Source of the DNA: Muribaculaceae bacterium
GTDB taxonomy: Bacteria; Bacteroidota; Bacteroidia; Bacteroidales; Muribaculaceae
NCBI GenBank assembly: GCA_022510385.1
Contig: JAFLTQ010000001.1
Location: forward strand, 62,001 to 126,000
Reading direction: 5' to 3'
Length of the DNA: 64,000 nucleotides
Shown here: one piece after another, positions 15,421-24,896 of the stretch
Layout: every line of letters begins with the position of its first letter
How positions within the stretch are numbered: the first letter of the stretch is position 1
Notes under the pieces: generated by a model
What the model was told of the DNA's origin: nothing
What the model saw: the letters and a program-made list of their open reading frames with translations, nothing else
Database searches by the model: none
Made by a program: the position numbers and the translations under genes

Positions 15421-18384
15421 TTAACGGTTAACGATTTTGCTGCTCTCCTTGCGCCCGTTGGCATAGGTCACTACTTTTACAAGCATTCCCTTAGCATTCG
15501 GTTCTACAGCTACACCCTGAAGATTATAATACATTACATTCTTCACCTCAGCATTATCGGCCGATAGTTCTTGGACTGATGCAAGTCCCGGTATACCTGC
15601 CTCAACACCGAAACCACCCATTGAGTTGGCCGACCTGATTGTGTAGTTATCACTCTCCTTGCCTCCTTCAAGAGGATATGACGTTGCAGTGGTGATAGCA
15701 ACCAATTCACCTTTCTTGAAAATAGCGTATGCGATAGCACCTTCAACCGGGCTCCAGGAAATAAGATTTGATTCATAAGAAGCTGTCGGAGCTGCCACCT
15801 GTGTTGCAAGCTCACGCGGATTCCAATTCGGGAAAACCTTCTCTATATCAAAATTAGCAGCCTCTTCAGGTTTCAGGATTGTCTCCATCTTGTTCTTGTT
15901 GGTATCTTTTGTGAATTCTATCACCTTAGAAGAAGGAGAAACAACTTTCCCGTTCATATCCATGGTGTTGTATTCCACAAATTCCTTTGCCACAACACTC
16001 ATTCCGCCTGCGGTCCAGCGGTTGGTGTTCATCTTATTGTCATTGACCGTAGTGTTGATATATGCGCAACGCGGTTCGCCCTGCCATGCCCTGCCGAGAT
16101 TATATCTCTCTGCATAATTCATGATGGTGCAATTGCTGAATACATATCCGTATTGTTTGCCTACAGCTGTAGCCGGTGCAGTGATAGTGCATTCACCTTT
16201 CCCGTCGGCATTACGTTTCTCTACTTGTATGACACTGTTTTCCATAAACATTGTTCCGCCGCCACAGAAGAAATCTACAGTTCCGGCAACTTTCGACCCA
16301 TCGAAATAGAAGAGGCCATCGTTGTTGTTGCTGTAATATGTATCCTGATATGAAAGAAGAGCTACATTCTTGCATATTGTCTTAGTACCCTTGTCCTGGA
16401 GTACTACTGCACGTCCGGCGCTTCCCGATTTATAGTATTCGAGTGCATTCTGTATAGTCATATCCTGAATATAAAGGCCGTTGCTCGAATTAAGGAAGGT
16501 GGCAGTCGTACCAATACCTTCATTCTTGACATCCGGTGCATTAACAATGAGAGTGCCATCCATACTCTGACCGATCAGAGAGATATTATATCCGGTGATT
16601 TTTGTGAGCACCTTGTCCTCCATGTCATATTTTCCATCAGGAATGAAAATGTAGGCGCGAGGAGAACTTGACTTGGTGTTGGCTGCATTTGCAGCTTCTA
16701 AGGCATCGAAGAGACTCCATACATCGCTCGGTTTCACGAAATACCAATCTCCTTCCTGTGTATAGGATGGTTCCGCATTATTATAAATAGTAAGATCATG
16801 TAGATAAAACTCTCCTCCTGTCACATTAACAGTTAGTGTGATATATCCCGGCTCCCCTTCATATTCGAAGCTCACCGGAGTAGCATCTTTCGACTCCTCT
16901 TTGCCTGCAAAGGAATCACACACCTTATTACCGGCTGCATCTGTTACATCTACGGTCGATTCGCCGCCATATTGACAAACTGTAAGGGCTATAGTGGCCT
17001 TCGGGCCTACCAGAAGTTTAATCTTGTCGCCGTTTTTGAACGCCCAACCATGTTTAGAGTCGTGGAAATAACCTGTTCCCTCATCAAGCACAAAGGCCTC
17101 ATGATCCTCTGGATAGAATATATCGGAAGTAAGGTTAAAGGCATATTTTCTTGAAAGGCTTGCCACCTCCTCTTCAGTCTGAAGAGCATAAAGATTAATA
17201 TTGCCGGTCATGATATCTTTAGTTTGAGCCTTAGCACTCAAAACAGAGCTGACAAACCATCCTCTCACTTTATATCCGGGCTTGGCTTTTGCAGTGGTGT
17301 AATCCACATCAAATTTGCCGATTGGAGTATCCTTCTCTACTTTCTGAGTTCCCATCGAGGAACCGTCAGTGTTAAGATATGTGATTGTAAATAATGGTTT
17401 CCTTATGAATTTGGCAACATAATTCACTGTCAGATCTTTTAGCGTCACCGGGATAGTCACATCACATTTTGTGTCATCTCCGCTATAAGTTATATTCCCG
17501 ATATTTCCACTAACTGTTGTCACGTCGGAGACAGGATTTGTTGCAGAAATCATCTTTTCATTTGAAAAGAGTTCGATTGTTGTTATAAAGTTGTCGCCGT
17601 CGGGTGAGAAAATATCATCTGCAATATAAGTTTCTCCGTTGGCTACAAATGATTTCAACACAGGCATCTCAACCTCCTGACCGGAAAGAGTTCCCTCGAA
17701 CTTTACATTTGAGAATCCAACATGTTTGCCGTTATCGAGCGAATAAAGGCTTATTGCAAGACCGCAAGCACCCTGTGCTATCTTGATTTTTGACGGGTCG
17801 ATCTCTGCGCTCCAGTCAAGGATTGCCGGACTGGAATTATCGCGATAAGGAGTAATCCCTGTAGCCAAAGTAACTTTCGAGCCGTCAGGATTAACCCAGA
17901 AAATATCTAACTTACCACCGTCTGTGCCATAGCGTGTGGTCTTGAAAGAGACCCTTTCAGGCGTAAATGTAAGCCCGAAACGCGGCTGGATAGTAAATGT
18001 TACAGTGTTGTCATCATTGGGAGATGTCACTTTCGCTGCCGGATTAAACCATAACTGTTTATACCCCTTGTTGTCTTGGCCTGCATAAAAGCGGTCGGGG
18101 TCTGAACCGTCTCCTGTGCCATCCGGGGTCAATGCTGAACCCCAAGTCACTTTCCCGGAGAGAAAGTAATTCTCCTCCACGAAAGTGGCGGAAAGATCAT
18201 CTACTCCTTTACCAAGTACAAAGAGTGCCGATGCCGGCGCGTTGTTGAGATTGAGCAGCCCGCTGTCAGTAGTTTCTGCTCTTGTTTCCATTGTGTTGTC
18301 TCCTGACATAGAGCTTGCTGCTATACCTCCACAGATAGCCACCAACCCACTAATCAAAGAGAGTTTTAGAAAATCACTTTTCAT
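15421..18384 (-). CDS. Large secreted pectinesterase (CE8) with accessory domains
   Basis: 987 residues with a signal peptide (hydrophobic residues about 7-25). Residues about 45-240 look like a carbohydrate-binding-type beta sandwich. A Listeria/Bacteroides repeat (ITYLNTDGSSMGTQKVEKDT) begins near 335. The catalytic right-handed beta-helix covers about 550-860: YIQDMTIQNA, SYQDTYYS (Asp near 681), GTVDFFCGGGT (Asp near 705) and LGRAWQGEP (Arg near 766). These are the CE8 catalytic positions for removing methyl esters from pectin. A fibronectin III-like stretch precedes a C-terminal tail (MYYNLQGVAVEP, ending KIVNR) resembling Bacteroidetes sorting tails. No pectate lyase gene is adjacent. 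Its promoter is at 18438-18468. Confidence 0.85.
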   Translation of the reverse strand: MKSDFLKLSLISGLVAICGGIAASSMSGDNTMETRAETTDSGLLNLNNAPASALFVLGKGVDDLSATFVEENYFLSGKVTWGSALTPDGTGDGSDPDRFYAGQDNKGYKQLWFNPAAKVTSPNDDNTVTFTIQPRFGLTFTPERVSFKTTRYGTDGGKLDIFWVNPDGSKVTLATGITPYRDNSSPAILDWSAEIDPSKIKIAQGACGLAISLYSLDNGKHVGFSNVKFEGTLSGQEVEMPVLKSFVANGETYIADDIFSPDGDNFITTIELFSNEKMISATNPVSDVTTVSGNIGNITYSGDDTKCDVTIPVTLKDLTVNYVAKFIRKPLFTITYLNTDGSSMGTQKVEKDTPIGKFDVDYTTAKAKPGYKVRGWFVSSVLSAKAQTKDIMTGNINLYALQTEEEVASLSRKYAFNLTSDIFYPEDHEAFVLDEGTGYFHDSKHGWAFKNGDKIKLLVGPKATIALTVCQYGGESTVDVTDAAGNKVCDSFAGKEESKDATPVSFEYEGEPGYITLTVNVTGGEFYLHDLTIYNNAEPSYTQEGDWYFVKPSDVWSLFDALEAANAANTKSSSPRAYIFIPDGKYDMEDKVLTKITGYNISLIGQSMDGTLIVNAPDVKNEGIGTTATFLNSSNGLYIQDMTIQNALEYYKSGSAGRAVVLQDKGTKTICKNVALLSYQDTYYSNNNDGLFYFDGSKVAGTVDFFCGGGTMFMENSVIQVEKRNADGKGECTITAPATAVGKQYGYVFSNCTIMNYAERYNLGRAWQGEPRCAYINTTVNDNKMNTNRWTAGGMSVVAKEFVEYNTMDMNGKVVSPSSKVIEFTKDTNKNKMETILKPEEAANFDIEKVFPNWNPRELATQVAAPTASYESNLISWSPVEGAIAYAIFKKGELVAITTATSYPLEGGKESDNYTIRSANSMGGFGVEAGIPGLASVQELSADNAEVKNVMYYNLQGVAVEPNAKGMLVKVVTYANGRKESSKIVNR

Positions 18385-18437
18385 GTCTTTAAGGTTAATT
18401 TCTGTATTTTATAAGGTTAGGAAAAATTTTTAATCGT

Positions 18438-18468
18438 CAAAATTAACTAAAATTTCATATCTCACAAA
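18438..18468 (-). promoter_or_regulatory. Promoter of the pectinesterase gene
   Basis: On the minus strand TTTG (18465-18468) and TAATTTTG (18438-18445) are 19 bases apart. The leader to the ATG at 18384 is about 46 bases. Because this lies downstream of the mannose-1-phosphate guanylyltransferase gene, the pectinesterase can be transcribed on its own. Confidence 0.72.
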
Positions 18469-18496
18469 ATTTTCTATTTATCTCAACGTCCTGAAA

Positions 18497-19573
18497 CTAT
18501 ATGTATTCTTCGCCGAATCGGTCTTTCAGTTCGTTGACGATATTGCGGATTTTTTGTTCCTCCTTAAGCGGATAGATAAGGAGCGCCTTATCGGTGTCAG
18601 CCACTATATAATCCCTCAGACCGGCCGCCACTATGATCTTGTCGCTCTCGCTCGCAAATATTGAACCACTGCAATCTGTAGCCAATACTTTACTTTTCTG
18701 GGTCACATTTCCTTCGCTATTCTTTGGAGAGGCTTCATAAAGGGCTTTCCAGGCACCAAGATCGCTCCATCCAAACTCTACTGTCTTTACGAAGACATTT
18801 TGAGCTTTCTCCATAATGGCATAGTCGATAGATATATTCACGCAGTCAGGGAAATGGCGGTCGATAAAGTCTCTCTCTCTTTTCGATGCATAAACGCCGT
18901 CGGGAGCACCGAGAGTCTGTGCGATTTCCGGTGAATACTTGTCGAAAGCCTCCAAAATTGCCCTGACCGACCATAAAAATATCCCGGCATTCCAAAAGAA
19001 TTCCCCGCTGTTTACAAATAATTCCGCCATCTCCAAATTCGGCTTCTCAACAAAGGCTTTCACCTTATATATGCCCGGATAATTTTTCTCCACCTCACCT
19101 TCCTGGATATATCCGTAGCCTGTGTTGGGTCCTGTCGGCTTGATGCCCAATGTCAGCAACCTGTTGCCATTCTCCACAAACTCGAAACCCTCTTCTATAG
19201 ATTTCCTGAAGGAATCCTCCTTCAAAACAAGATGATCGGAGGGCAATGTGACTATCACTGCCTCAGGATCCATTGCATAGATATGTTTTGCAGCCCAACA
19301 GATGCAGGGGGCTGTGTTGCGACGTGCCGGCTCCAATAATATATTAGATTCCTTGACCTCCGGCAACTGCTCGCGTATCAATTTATAATATTCCCGGTTG
19401 GTCACCAGTATTATATTTTCAGGATTTACAACCGGTGAGATACGGTCGACTGTCATCTGAAGCAGGCTTCTGCCTGTGCCGAAAAAATCTAAAAATTGTT
19501 TAGGCATTGACTGACGGCTGAACGGCCAAAAGCGGGTGCCGACCCCGCCGCACATTATTACACAATATCTCAT
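18497..19573 (-). CDS. manC: Mannose-1-phosphate guanylyltransferase
   Basis: 358 residues. The nucleotidyltransferase signature CGGVGTRFWPFSRQSMPKQF is at about residues 8-27. ILLEPARRNTAPCICWAAKH, VTLPSDHL and FVEKPNLEMAELFV follow, with FFWNAGIFLW and FGWSDLGAWKAL. It makes GDP-mannose from mannose-1-phosphate and GTP, feeding fucose/mannose glycan synthesis. The length lacks the C-terminal isomerase half found in longer bifunctional enzymes. The gene follows the Na/Pi cotransporter by 45 bases and may be cotranscribed with it. The symbol manC is by function; rfbM is a common alternative. Confidence 0.92.
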   Translation of the reverse strand: MRYCVIMCGGVGTRFWPFSRQSMPKQFLDFFGTGRSLLQMTVDRISPVVNPENIILVTNREYYKLIREQLPEVKESNILLEPARRNTAPCICWAAKHIYAMDPEAVIVTLPSDHLVLKEDSFRKSIEEGFEFVENGNRLLTLGIKPTGPNTGYGYIQEGEVEKNYPGIYKVKAFVEKPNLEMAELFVNSGEFFWNAGIFLWSVRAILEAFDKYSPEIAQTLGAPDGVYASKRERDFIDRHFPDCVNISIDYAIMEKAQNVFVKTVEFGWSDLGAWKALYEASPKNSEGNVTQKSKVLATDCSGSIFASESDKIIVAAGLRDYIVADTDKALLIYPLKEEQKIRNIVNELKDRFGEEYI

Positions 19574-19618
19574 TTTCTATCTAAGGTTTAGAGATGGTTT
19601 TGAGTAATGGTATTTCAA

Positions 19619-21397
19619 TTATTCCTGAAACTGATGCTTGACTCCCTCAACTACATTTAACATATAGTCGCCAAGTTTTTCAGCCTCACCTATAAGGTCC
19701 ATAAAGAAGATACCCTCTTGATACCCATATTTCAAATTATTGATATTATAGATATTAGAGTCTCTAAGATTGTTACGCAGGTTGTTGATTTCCCTCTCTT
19801 TATTGTAGGCTTTGATTACCAGAGCATCCTCCGGAGTCTCCATTTCTTTTACTATCTCAAGCATATTGTCTAAAGCATCGGCTACAAGAGCATACATATT
19901 GTTGATTTCCTGCATAATGCTTTCATCAAACTCCACATGATTCTGATGCTGACGGTTGACAGTTCTACCCACATTGTAGCAGCCATCCGCTATCGACTCT
20001 ATCTCACTGATGATTCTCAACATCTGAGCAACCCGATGCTTACCTTCAGGACTCAAACGCCCCTCTGCCACTCGGTTAAGGAATTTCCCGATCTCTATTT
20101 CCATGCGGTCCGAGATCTCCTCATATTTTTCAAGCCGATTGAACGTCTCCTGATATTGCGGGTCTTTTTCAGGAAGGTGAATCATACTCATAGCCATCGC
20201 AAGCATCCTCTTGACCCTTTCGGAATATACGTAAATCTCTTTCTGTGCCTGGGTGATATTAAGTTCGGATGCCGACAACATTCCTCTTCCGATATACTTG
20301 AGAGTAAATTCCTCTTCATTATCTTTCTTCTTGGCCGGCATAATCCAACATACAATCTTTACATAGAGATTTGTAAACCATATCATCACTAAAAGGTTAC
20401 AGGCGTTGAATACGGTTGGGAACATTGCCAAACCGAAAGCCACTGCGCTCTGGGCATGTGATGTGAGGCCCCCTGCCGGATTTATTAACGATGACCCCGA
20501 CATATCCACCTCCATAGACATTGGTATATCCATCGGGTTTATTCCCGTGCAACCTCCTGTTATCTGTCCCACCATACGCGTGAAAGGTTCAAATATACAC
20601 AACACGATGATAGAGCCTAATACATTGAAGAGCACATGCCCCATGGCTGTGCGCTTTGCCGCTAAATTTCCGCTCAATGAAGCCAATATCGGGGTGATAG
20701 TCGTTCCTATATTTCCTCCAAGAATTATGGCACATCCAAGCAGGAAGGATATCCATCCCTGCGAACACATTATCAACGTTATTGCAAACGTGGCGGCAGA
20801 ACTTTGGGCCACCATTGTCAATATAATTCCGAACACAAAGAATATAAGGATGCTTCCTATGCCAAGCGTGGTGTATTCAACCACAAATCCAAGCAAATCA
20901 GGATTCTCCTGAAGATTCGGAACATATTTGCTGATAAGATCCAATCCCATGAAGAGGAAACAGAACCCTATCAAGAATTCACCCAAACTCTTGTAGGTGC
21001 TCTTCTTCATAAAAAGCATCGGGACGCCAAGGGCGAGAAGCAGTATACTATAATCCGAAATGTTGACTTCAAACGAGAAAGCCGAGATAATCCAGGTGGT
21101 CACTGTTGTCCCGACATTTGCACCGAAGATTACTGCCATGGATTGCCCCAACGACATCAGACCTGCGTTCACAAAACTGACAACCATCACGGTTGAGGCG
21201 CTCGAACTCTGAATCAAGGCTGTGATTACTATACCCGTCAATACTCCCGTAACCCGGTTTTTTGTCATTATTCCGAGTATGTTTCTCAAACGGTCGCCTG
21301 CCACCTTCTGCAAGCCTTCACTCATCACCTTCATTCCATATAGGAAGAGGCAGATTGCTCCTAAAAGACTAATAAAGTCTATTACTGTATAATTCAT
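19619..21397 (-). CDS. Na+/phosphate cotransporter family protein with PhoU-like tail
   Basis: 592 residues. Two inverted membrane repeats each carry the QSS motif of Na/Pi-cotransporters: ALIQSSSASTVMVVSFVNAG (near residue 62) and MVAQSSAATFAITLIM (near 197), with GANVGTT and GGNIGTT partner loops. The last 200 residues are soluble and helical, like PhoU. It probably imports or exports phosphate with Na+ and is gated by the PhoU-like part; the family is also known as YjbB/NptA. Its promoter is at 21425-21456, in the divergent region shared with porX. Confidence 0.9.
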   Translation of the reverse strand: MNYTVIDFISLLGAICLFLYGMKVMSEGLQKVAGDRLRNILGIMTKNRVTGVLTGIVITALIQSSSASTVMVVSFVNAGLMSLGQSMAVIFGANVGTTVTTWIISAFSFEVNISDYSILLLALGVPMLFMKKSTYKSLGEFLIGFCFLFMGLDLISKYVPNLQENPDLLGFVVEYTTLGIGSILIFFVFGIILTMVAQSSAATFAITLIMCSQGWISFLLGCAIILGGNIGTTITPILASLSGNLAAKRTAMGHVLFNVLGSIIVLCIFEPFTRMVGQITGGCTGINPMDIPMSMEVDMSGSSLINPAGGLTSHAQSAVAFGLAMFPTVFNACNLLVMIWFTNLYVKIVCWIMPAKKKDNEEEFTLKYIGRGMLSASELNITQAQKEIYVYSERVKRMLAMAMSMIHLPEKDPQYQETFNRLEKYEEISDRMEIEIGKFLNRVAEGRLSPEGKHRVAQMLRIISEIESIADGCYNVGRTVNRQHQNHVEFDESIMQEINNMYALVADALDNMLEIVKEMETPEDALVIKAYNKEREINNLRNNLRDSNIYNINNLKYGYQEGIFFMDLIGEAEKLGDYMLNVVEGVKHQFQE

Positions 21398-21424
21398 CTA
21401 TGAGGAGATGTTGGTAATCGCTTG

Positions 21425-21456
21425 TAAATATAATGCCATTTGAGTAATTACACAAA
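21425..21456 (-). promoter_or_regulatory. Promoter of the Na/Pi cotransporter gene
   Basis: Minus strand TTTG (21453-21456), 20 bases, then TATATTTA (21425-21432), which matches TAnnTTTG except for its last base. The leader is about 22 bases. It is divergent from the porX promoter. Confidence 0.55.
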
Positions 21457-21555
21457 TCAAAAGGGTATCGAAGTAAATATCTAATTAAATATCTGTCGAC
21501 CTCCCTTTAGCATTATGACTCGAAAACTTAAATAATAAGCATTGTCGACTATGAA

Positions 21556-21586
21556 TTGTCTTAATTATCATTTTTTCTTAAATTTG
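21556..21586 (+). promoter_or_regulatory. Promoter of porX
   Basis: TTG (21556-21558), a 20-base spacer and TAAATTTG (21579-21586), an exact -7 match. The leader is about 29 bases to the ATG at 21622. Confidence 0.7.
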
Positions 21587-21621
21587 CCAAACCACCTTCT
21601 TACCCAAAAGATTTTAAACCT

Positions 21622-23157
21622 ATGCACAAGATTTTATGGGCCGATGATGAAATCGACTTGCTCAAACCTCATATAATGTTTCTTAAAGAAAAGGGTTATG
21701 ATGTCTTCACCGTTTCTAACGGTGTTGACGCCCTCGATGCCCTCGACAATGAAACTTTCAGCATTGTTCTCCTCGACGAAAACATGCCCGGCCTTTCCGG
21801 TCTTGAAACATTATCTCGCATTAACAGGCTTCACCCGGAGCTCCCGGTAATAATGATTACTAAATCGGAAGAAGAAAACCTGATGAACCAGGCTATCGGC
21901 AACAGCATCGCCGATTATTTAATCAAACCGGTCAATCCCAATCAGATTCTCCTCGCACTGAAAAAAAATCTTGGCAGCCGAGAACTCGTCAAAGCTCAGG
22001 CAACCAACGATTATCGTCAAGACTTCATGCAGATTTCTGTTGCCATGAGTAATGCGGAATCTGTCGAGGATTGGCAGGATATCTATAAACGTCTCGTCTA
22101 TTGGGAACTGAAACTCGAAAACACAGATATGGCCGAGATGATGCTGATGCAAAAAAAAGAGGCTAACTCCTTTTTTTCTAAATTCGTGAAGAGAAAATAT
22201 GAATCCTGGTTATCTTCCGAGAATCACCCCTTGATGAGCCATGAACTTTTCAAGCTTAAAGTGTTCCCGTTGCTTGATGCAGGTCAGAAAATCTGTTTCG
22301 TATTGATCGATAACTTCAGATTCGACCAATGGAAAATACTTCAACCGATGCTCTCCGACACTTTCGACATCACAGAAGAAGTTTATACCACCATTCTCCC
22401 TACCAGCACCCAATATGCACGCAACGCAATTTTTGCAGGCCTGATGCCTCTTCAGATTTCAAAAATGTTCCCAAATCTTTGGGTTGATGAAGATGAAGAT
22501 GAAGGTCTCAACATTCACGAGGAGCAACTTATAAGAACTCAACTTGAGAGATTCAGACGCAAAGAAAAATTTTCCTACTCAAAACTCAATGACTCTACTG
22601 CCGGCGAAAAATTTCTCTCCAAAATCAATGAGCTGAAGGATATTCCTCTCAATGTAATCGTACTCAATTTTATAGACATGTTGAGCCATGCCAGAACAGA
22701 GTCGAAGATGATCCGGGAACTCGCAAACTCAGATGCCGCTTATAGGTCTCTATCTGAATCCTGGTTCCGCCACTCTTCTTCTCTGGAGATCTTCAGGAAA
22801 ATGGCAGCAAAAGGTTTCAAAATCATTCTCACAACCGACCATGGGACTATTCGCGTTGACAACCCTATTAAGGTCGTCGGCGACAAGAACACTAACACCA
22901 ACCTAAGATATAAGGTAGGGAAAAATCTAAATTATAATCCCCGCCAAGTATACGAGATGAAAGATCCGGCAAAATTCGGGCTACCATCCCCAAATCTTTC
23001 GAGCACTTTCATTTTTGCCTGCAATGAAGATTTCTTCTCTTATCCCAACAACTATAACTATTACGTTCAATACTACGACGGCACTTTCCAGCATGGCGGT
23101 ATATCTTTGGAAGAAATGATCGTGCCCTTGATAACTCTCTCTCCCAAGAACTTATGA
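21622..23157 (+). CDS. porX: PorX-like response regulator with PglZ (alkaline-phosphatase-superfamily) effector domain
   Basis: 511 residues. The receiver domain (1-120) has the acidic pair ADDE near residue 8, the phospho-acceptor in IVLLDENMPG (Asp52), ITKSEEE, and DYLIKP with the conserved Lys. Instead of a DNA-binding output, residues about 200-510 form a PglZ-type fold with FVLIDNFRFDQWK, LPTSTQYARNAIFAGLMP, VLNFIDMLSHARTE and LTTDHGTIRV. This architecture is PorX, which with PorY and SigP controls type IX secretion in Porphyromonas and is conserved across Bacteroidetes. Whether it controls secretion here is inferred. The stop overlaps the next gene by four bases. Confidence 0.93.
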   Translation: MHKILWADDEIDLLKPHIMFLKEKGYDVFTVSNGVDALDALDNETFSIVLLDENMPGLSGLETLSRINRLHPELPVIMITKSEEENLMNQAIGNSIADYLIKPVNPNQILLALKKNLGSRELVKAQATNDYRQDFMQISVAMSNAESVEDWQDIYKRLVYWELKLENTDMAEMMLMQKKEANSFFSKFVKRKYESWLSSENHPLMSHELFKLKVFPLLDAGQKICFVLIDNFRFDQWKILQPMLSDTFDITEEVYTTILPTSTQYARNAIFAGLMPLQISKMFPNLWVDEDEDEGLNIHEEQLIRTQLERFRRKEKFSYSKLNDSTAGEKFLSKINELKDIPLNVIVLNFIDMLSHARTESKMIRELANSDAAYRSLSESWFRHSSSLEIFRKMAAKGFKIILTTDHGTIRVDNPIKVVGDKNTNTNLRYKVGKNLNYNPRQVYEMKDPAKFGLPSPNLSSTFIFACNEDFFSYPNNYNYYVQYYDGTFQHGGISLEEMIVPLITLSPKNL

Positions 23158-24077
23158 AGAAACTCCTCCCGGTCATATTAATTGTAGCCTGTATAATTGG
23201 CGCCATAGCAGGTTCGAGGGAATCCTCTCTTGATCCCGCAACTCACGATGCTCTCAGATTGCTTGTTCAGAGGGCTGAAGAGGGGGATGTGAAATCAATT
23301 TTTGAACTTGCCAGACTCCATGATTCAGGGTTCGATACAATCCACATAGACACTCTCAGGAGTTCCGCCCTTTATTTAGAGGCTGCCCGGAAAGGGTATC
23401 CTCCTGCAATGAATTTTATCGGCTACCGATATTTCACCGGGGAGGGAATAAGAAAAGATGTTGATTCCGCTATCTATTGGATTCGTTCGGCCGCCCTTGC
23501 CGGAGATATAACGGCAGCCGCAAATTTAGGTTATATGCTTAGTGAGGGGAATGAAGTTGAGGCGGATCAGGCAGAGGCTCTTAAATGGATCACAATTGCC
23601 GCTGAAGCAGGAGTAAGAGATGCACAGCTCCACCTTCTGGAATTAAAAAAAGATGAATGGGAAATTTCCGGCCCTGACAGCGCTTTATATGTAGGAACTC
23701 GATATTATCTTGGCAACGCGCCTATAATCGGGGTGAAATTATTGGAAACCGCAGCCAAAAGCGGGAATCCCAAGGCTGCAGCTCTCCTCGCCGATGCCTA
23801 TTCACAAGGAAGAGGTGTGAGATATGACTATCAAAAATCAATCGATTATCTTTTTGACGCTGCAAAAAAAGGCGACCCCTCCGCTCAGTTTATTCTCGCA
23901 GAATTGCTCGAAATATTCCCCGATGCCTTGCAATCTTCAGATGATAATTATTCCTCACCCTCTTTTTGGTATGAAAAAGCAGCTGCCTCAGGAATCTCTG
24001 ATTCTGAAGCAGCCTATTTGCTTTTATATTCTCTGTCACCCGAAGAGACCGGGCCGTCGAAAAATAAGGCCCAATAA
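23154..24077 (+). CDS. Exported Sel1-like repeat protein
   Basis: 307 residues. The N-terminus is a signal peptide or anchor (KKLLPVILIVACIIGAIAG). At least five Sel1-like repeats follow, with the usual G-x-G-V/I and A-A-x-x-G pattern, such as IGYRYFTGEGIRKDVDSAIY, LGYMLSEGNEVEADQAEALK and LLADAYSQGRGVRYDYQKSI. Sel1 proteins are scaffolds or regulators of signalling and secretion. It overlaps porX by ATGA, so translation is probably coupled, which hints at a shared task in envelope signalling. No catalytic domain is visible. It converges on lpxA with only eight bases between stops. Confidence 0.82.
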   Translation: MKKLLPVILIVACIIGAIAGSRESSLDPATHDALRLLVQRAEEGDVKSIFELARLHDSGFDTIHIDTLRSSALYLEAARKGYPPAMNFIGYRYFTGEGIRKDVDSAIYWIRSAALAGDITAAANLGYMLSEGNEVEADQAEALKWITIAAEAGVRDAQLHLLELKKDEWEISGPDSALYVGTRYYLGNAPIIGVKLLETAAKSGNPKAAALLADAYSQGRGVRYDYQKSIDYLFDAAKKGDPSAQFILAELLEIFPDALQSSDDNYSSPSFWYEKAAASGISDSEAAYLLLYSLSPEETGPSKNKAQ

Positions 24078-24085
24078 CCTAATCC

Positions 24086-24889
24086 TTAAATTGCAGAACG
24101 AATCACTCCTCGTTCCGAATTCTCGACAAAACTTATAATCTCATCGCGATATTTTGTCTCAGGAAGCGTCTCTCTAATAAGTTTGACGGCATTAGTTACA
24201 TTTAAATCACTGAGATACAACACCCTATAAATCTCTGAGATAACATGAATATCTTCGTTTGAAAAACCGTTCCTATGGAGGCCGATGGTATTCAACCCCA
24301 CATAAGATATAGGTTCGCGTGCAGCTTTTACGTAGGGTGGGATATCTTTATTCACCAATGCACCCCCTTGAAGCATGATGTTTCTTCCAAGATGACAGAA
24401 CTGATGTATCAGACTTCCGCCCCCTATTACAGCAAAATCATCAACCACAACTTCGCCTGCTAACTGACATGCATTCGACATAATCACACGATTCCCTATC
24501 TTGCAATCATGGGCGACATGGTTATATGCCATGATAAGACAGTTTTCGCCAACTTCGGTCTTTCCTTTTGAGGCGGTTCCCCTATTTACTGTGACACATT
24601 CTCTCAATGTGGTGCCATCTCCGATTATGGCAAGGGTCTTTTCCCCCTTGAATTTCAGATCCTGGGGAACGGCTGCTATTACAGCCCCGGGGAAAATCTT
24701 GACTCCGCTGCCTATTCGTGCACCCGGATAGATAGTGACATTCCCGGCTATCTCACAATTATCCCCGATCTCCACATCTTCATAGATATTGGTGAAATTC
24801 CCTATCTGAACATTATTGCCGATTTTCGCCTCCGGATGAACGTAATATAAATTTTTACAGTCAGTTAATATTGAATTTCCCATATTCAT
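24086..24889 (-). CDS. lpxA: UDP-N-acetylglucosamine acyltransferase
   Basis: 267 residues from the ATG giving MNMGNSILTD; the ATG two codons later is also possible. Upstream in-frame sequence overlaps the fabZ end and lacks a good start. The left-handed beta-helix hexapeptide repeats run from VHPEAKIGNNVQIGNF to about residue 185, with CVTVNRGT and MAYNHVAHDCKIGN containing the catalytic His. The C-terminal helical part (NTIGLHRNGFS) is typical of LpxA. It adds the first hydroxyacyl chain in lipid A synthesis. It follows lpxC-fabZ by seven bases in an lpxD-lpxC/fabZ-lpxA operon. Confidence 0.95.
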   Translation of the reverse strand: MNMGNSILTDCKNLYYVHPEAKIGNNVQIGNFTNIYEDVEIGDNCEIAGNVTIYPGARIGSGVKIFPGAVIAAVPQDLKFKGEKTLAIIGDGTTLRECVTVNRGTASKGKTEVGENCLIMAYNHVAHDCKIGNRVIMSNACQLAGEVVVDDFAVIGGGSLIHQFCHLGRNIMLQGGALVNKDIPPYVKAAREPISYVGLNTIGLHRNGFSNEDIHVISEIYRVLYLSDLNVTNAVKLIRETLPETKYRDEIISFVENSERGVIRSAI

Positions 24890-24896
24890 CTGCTGC

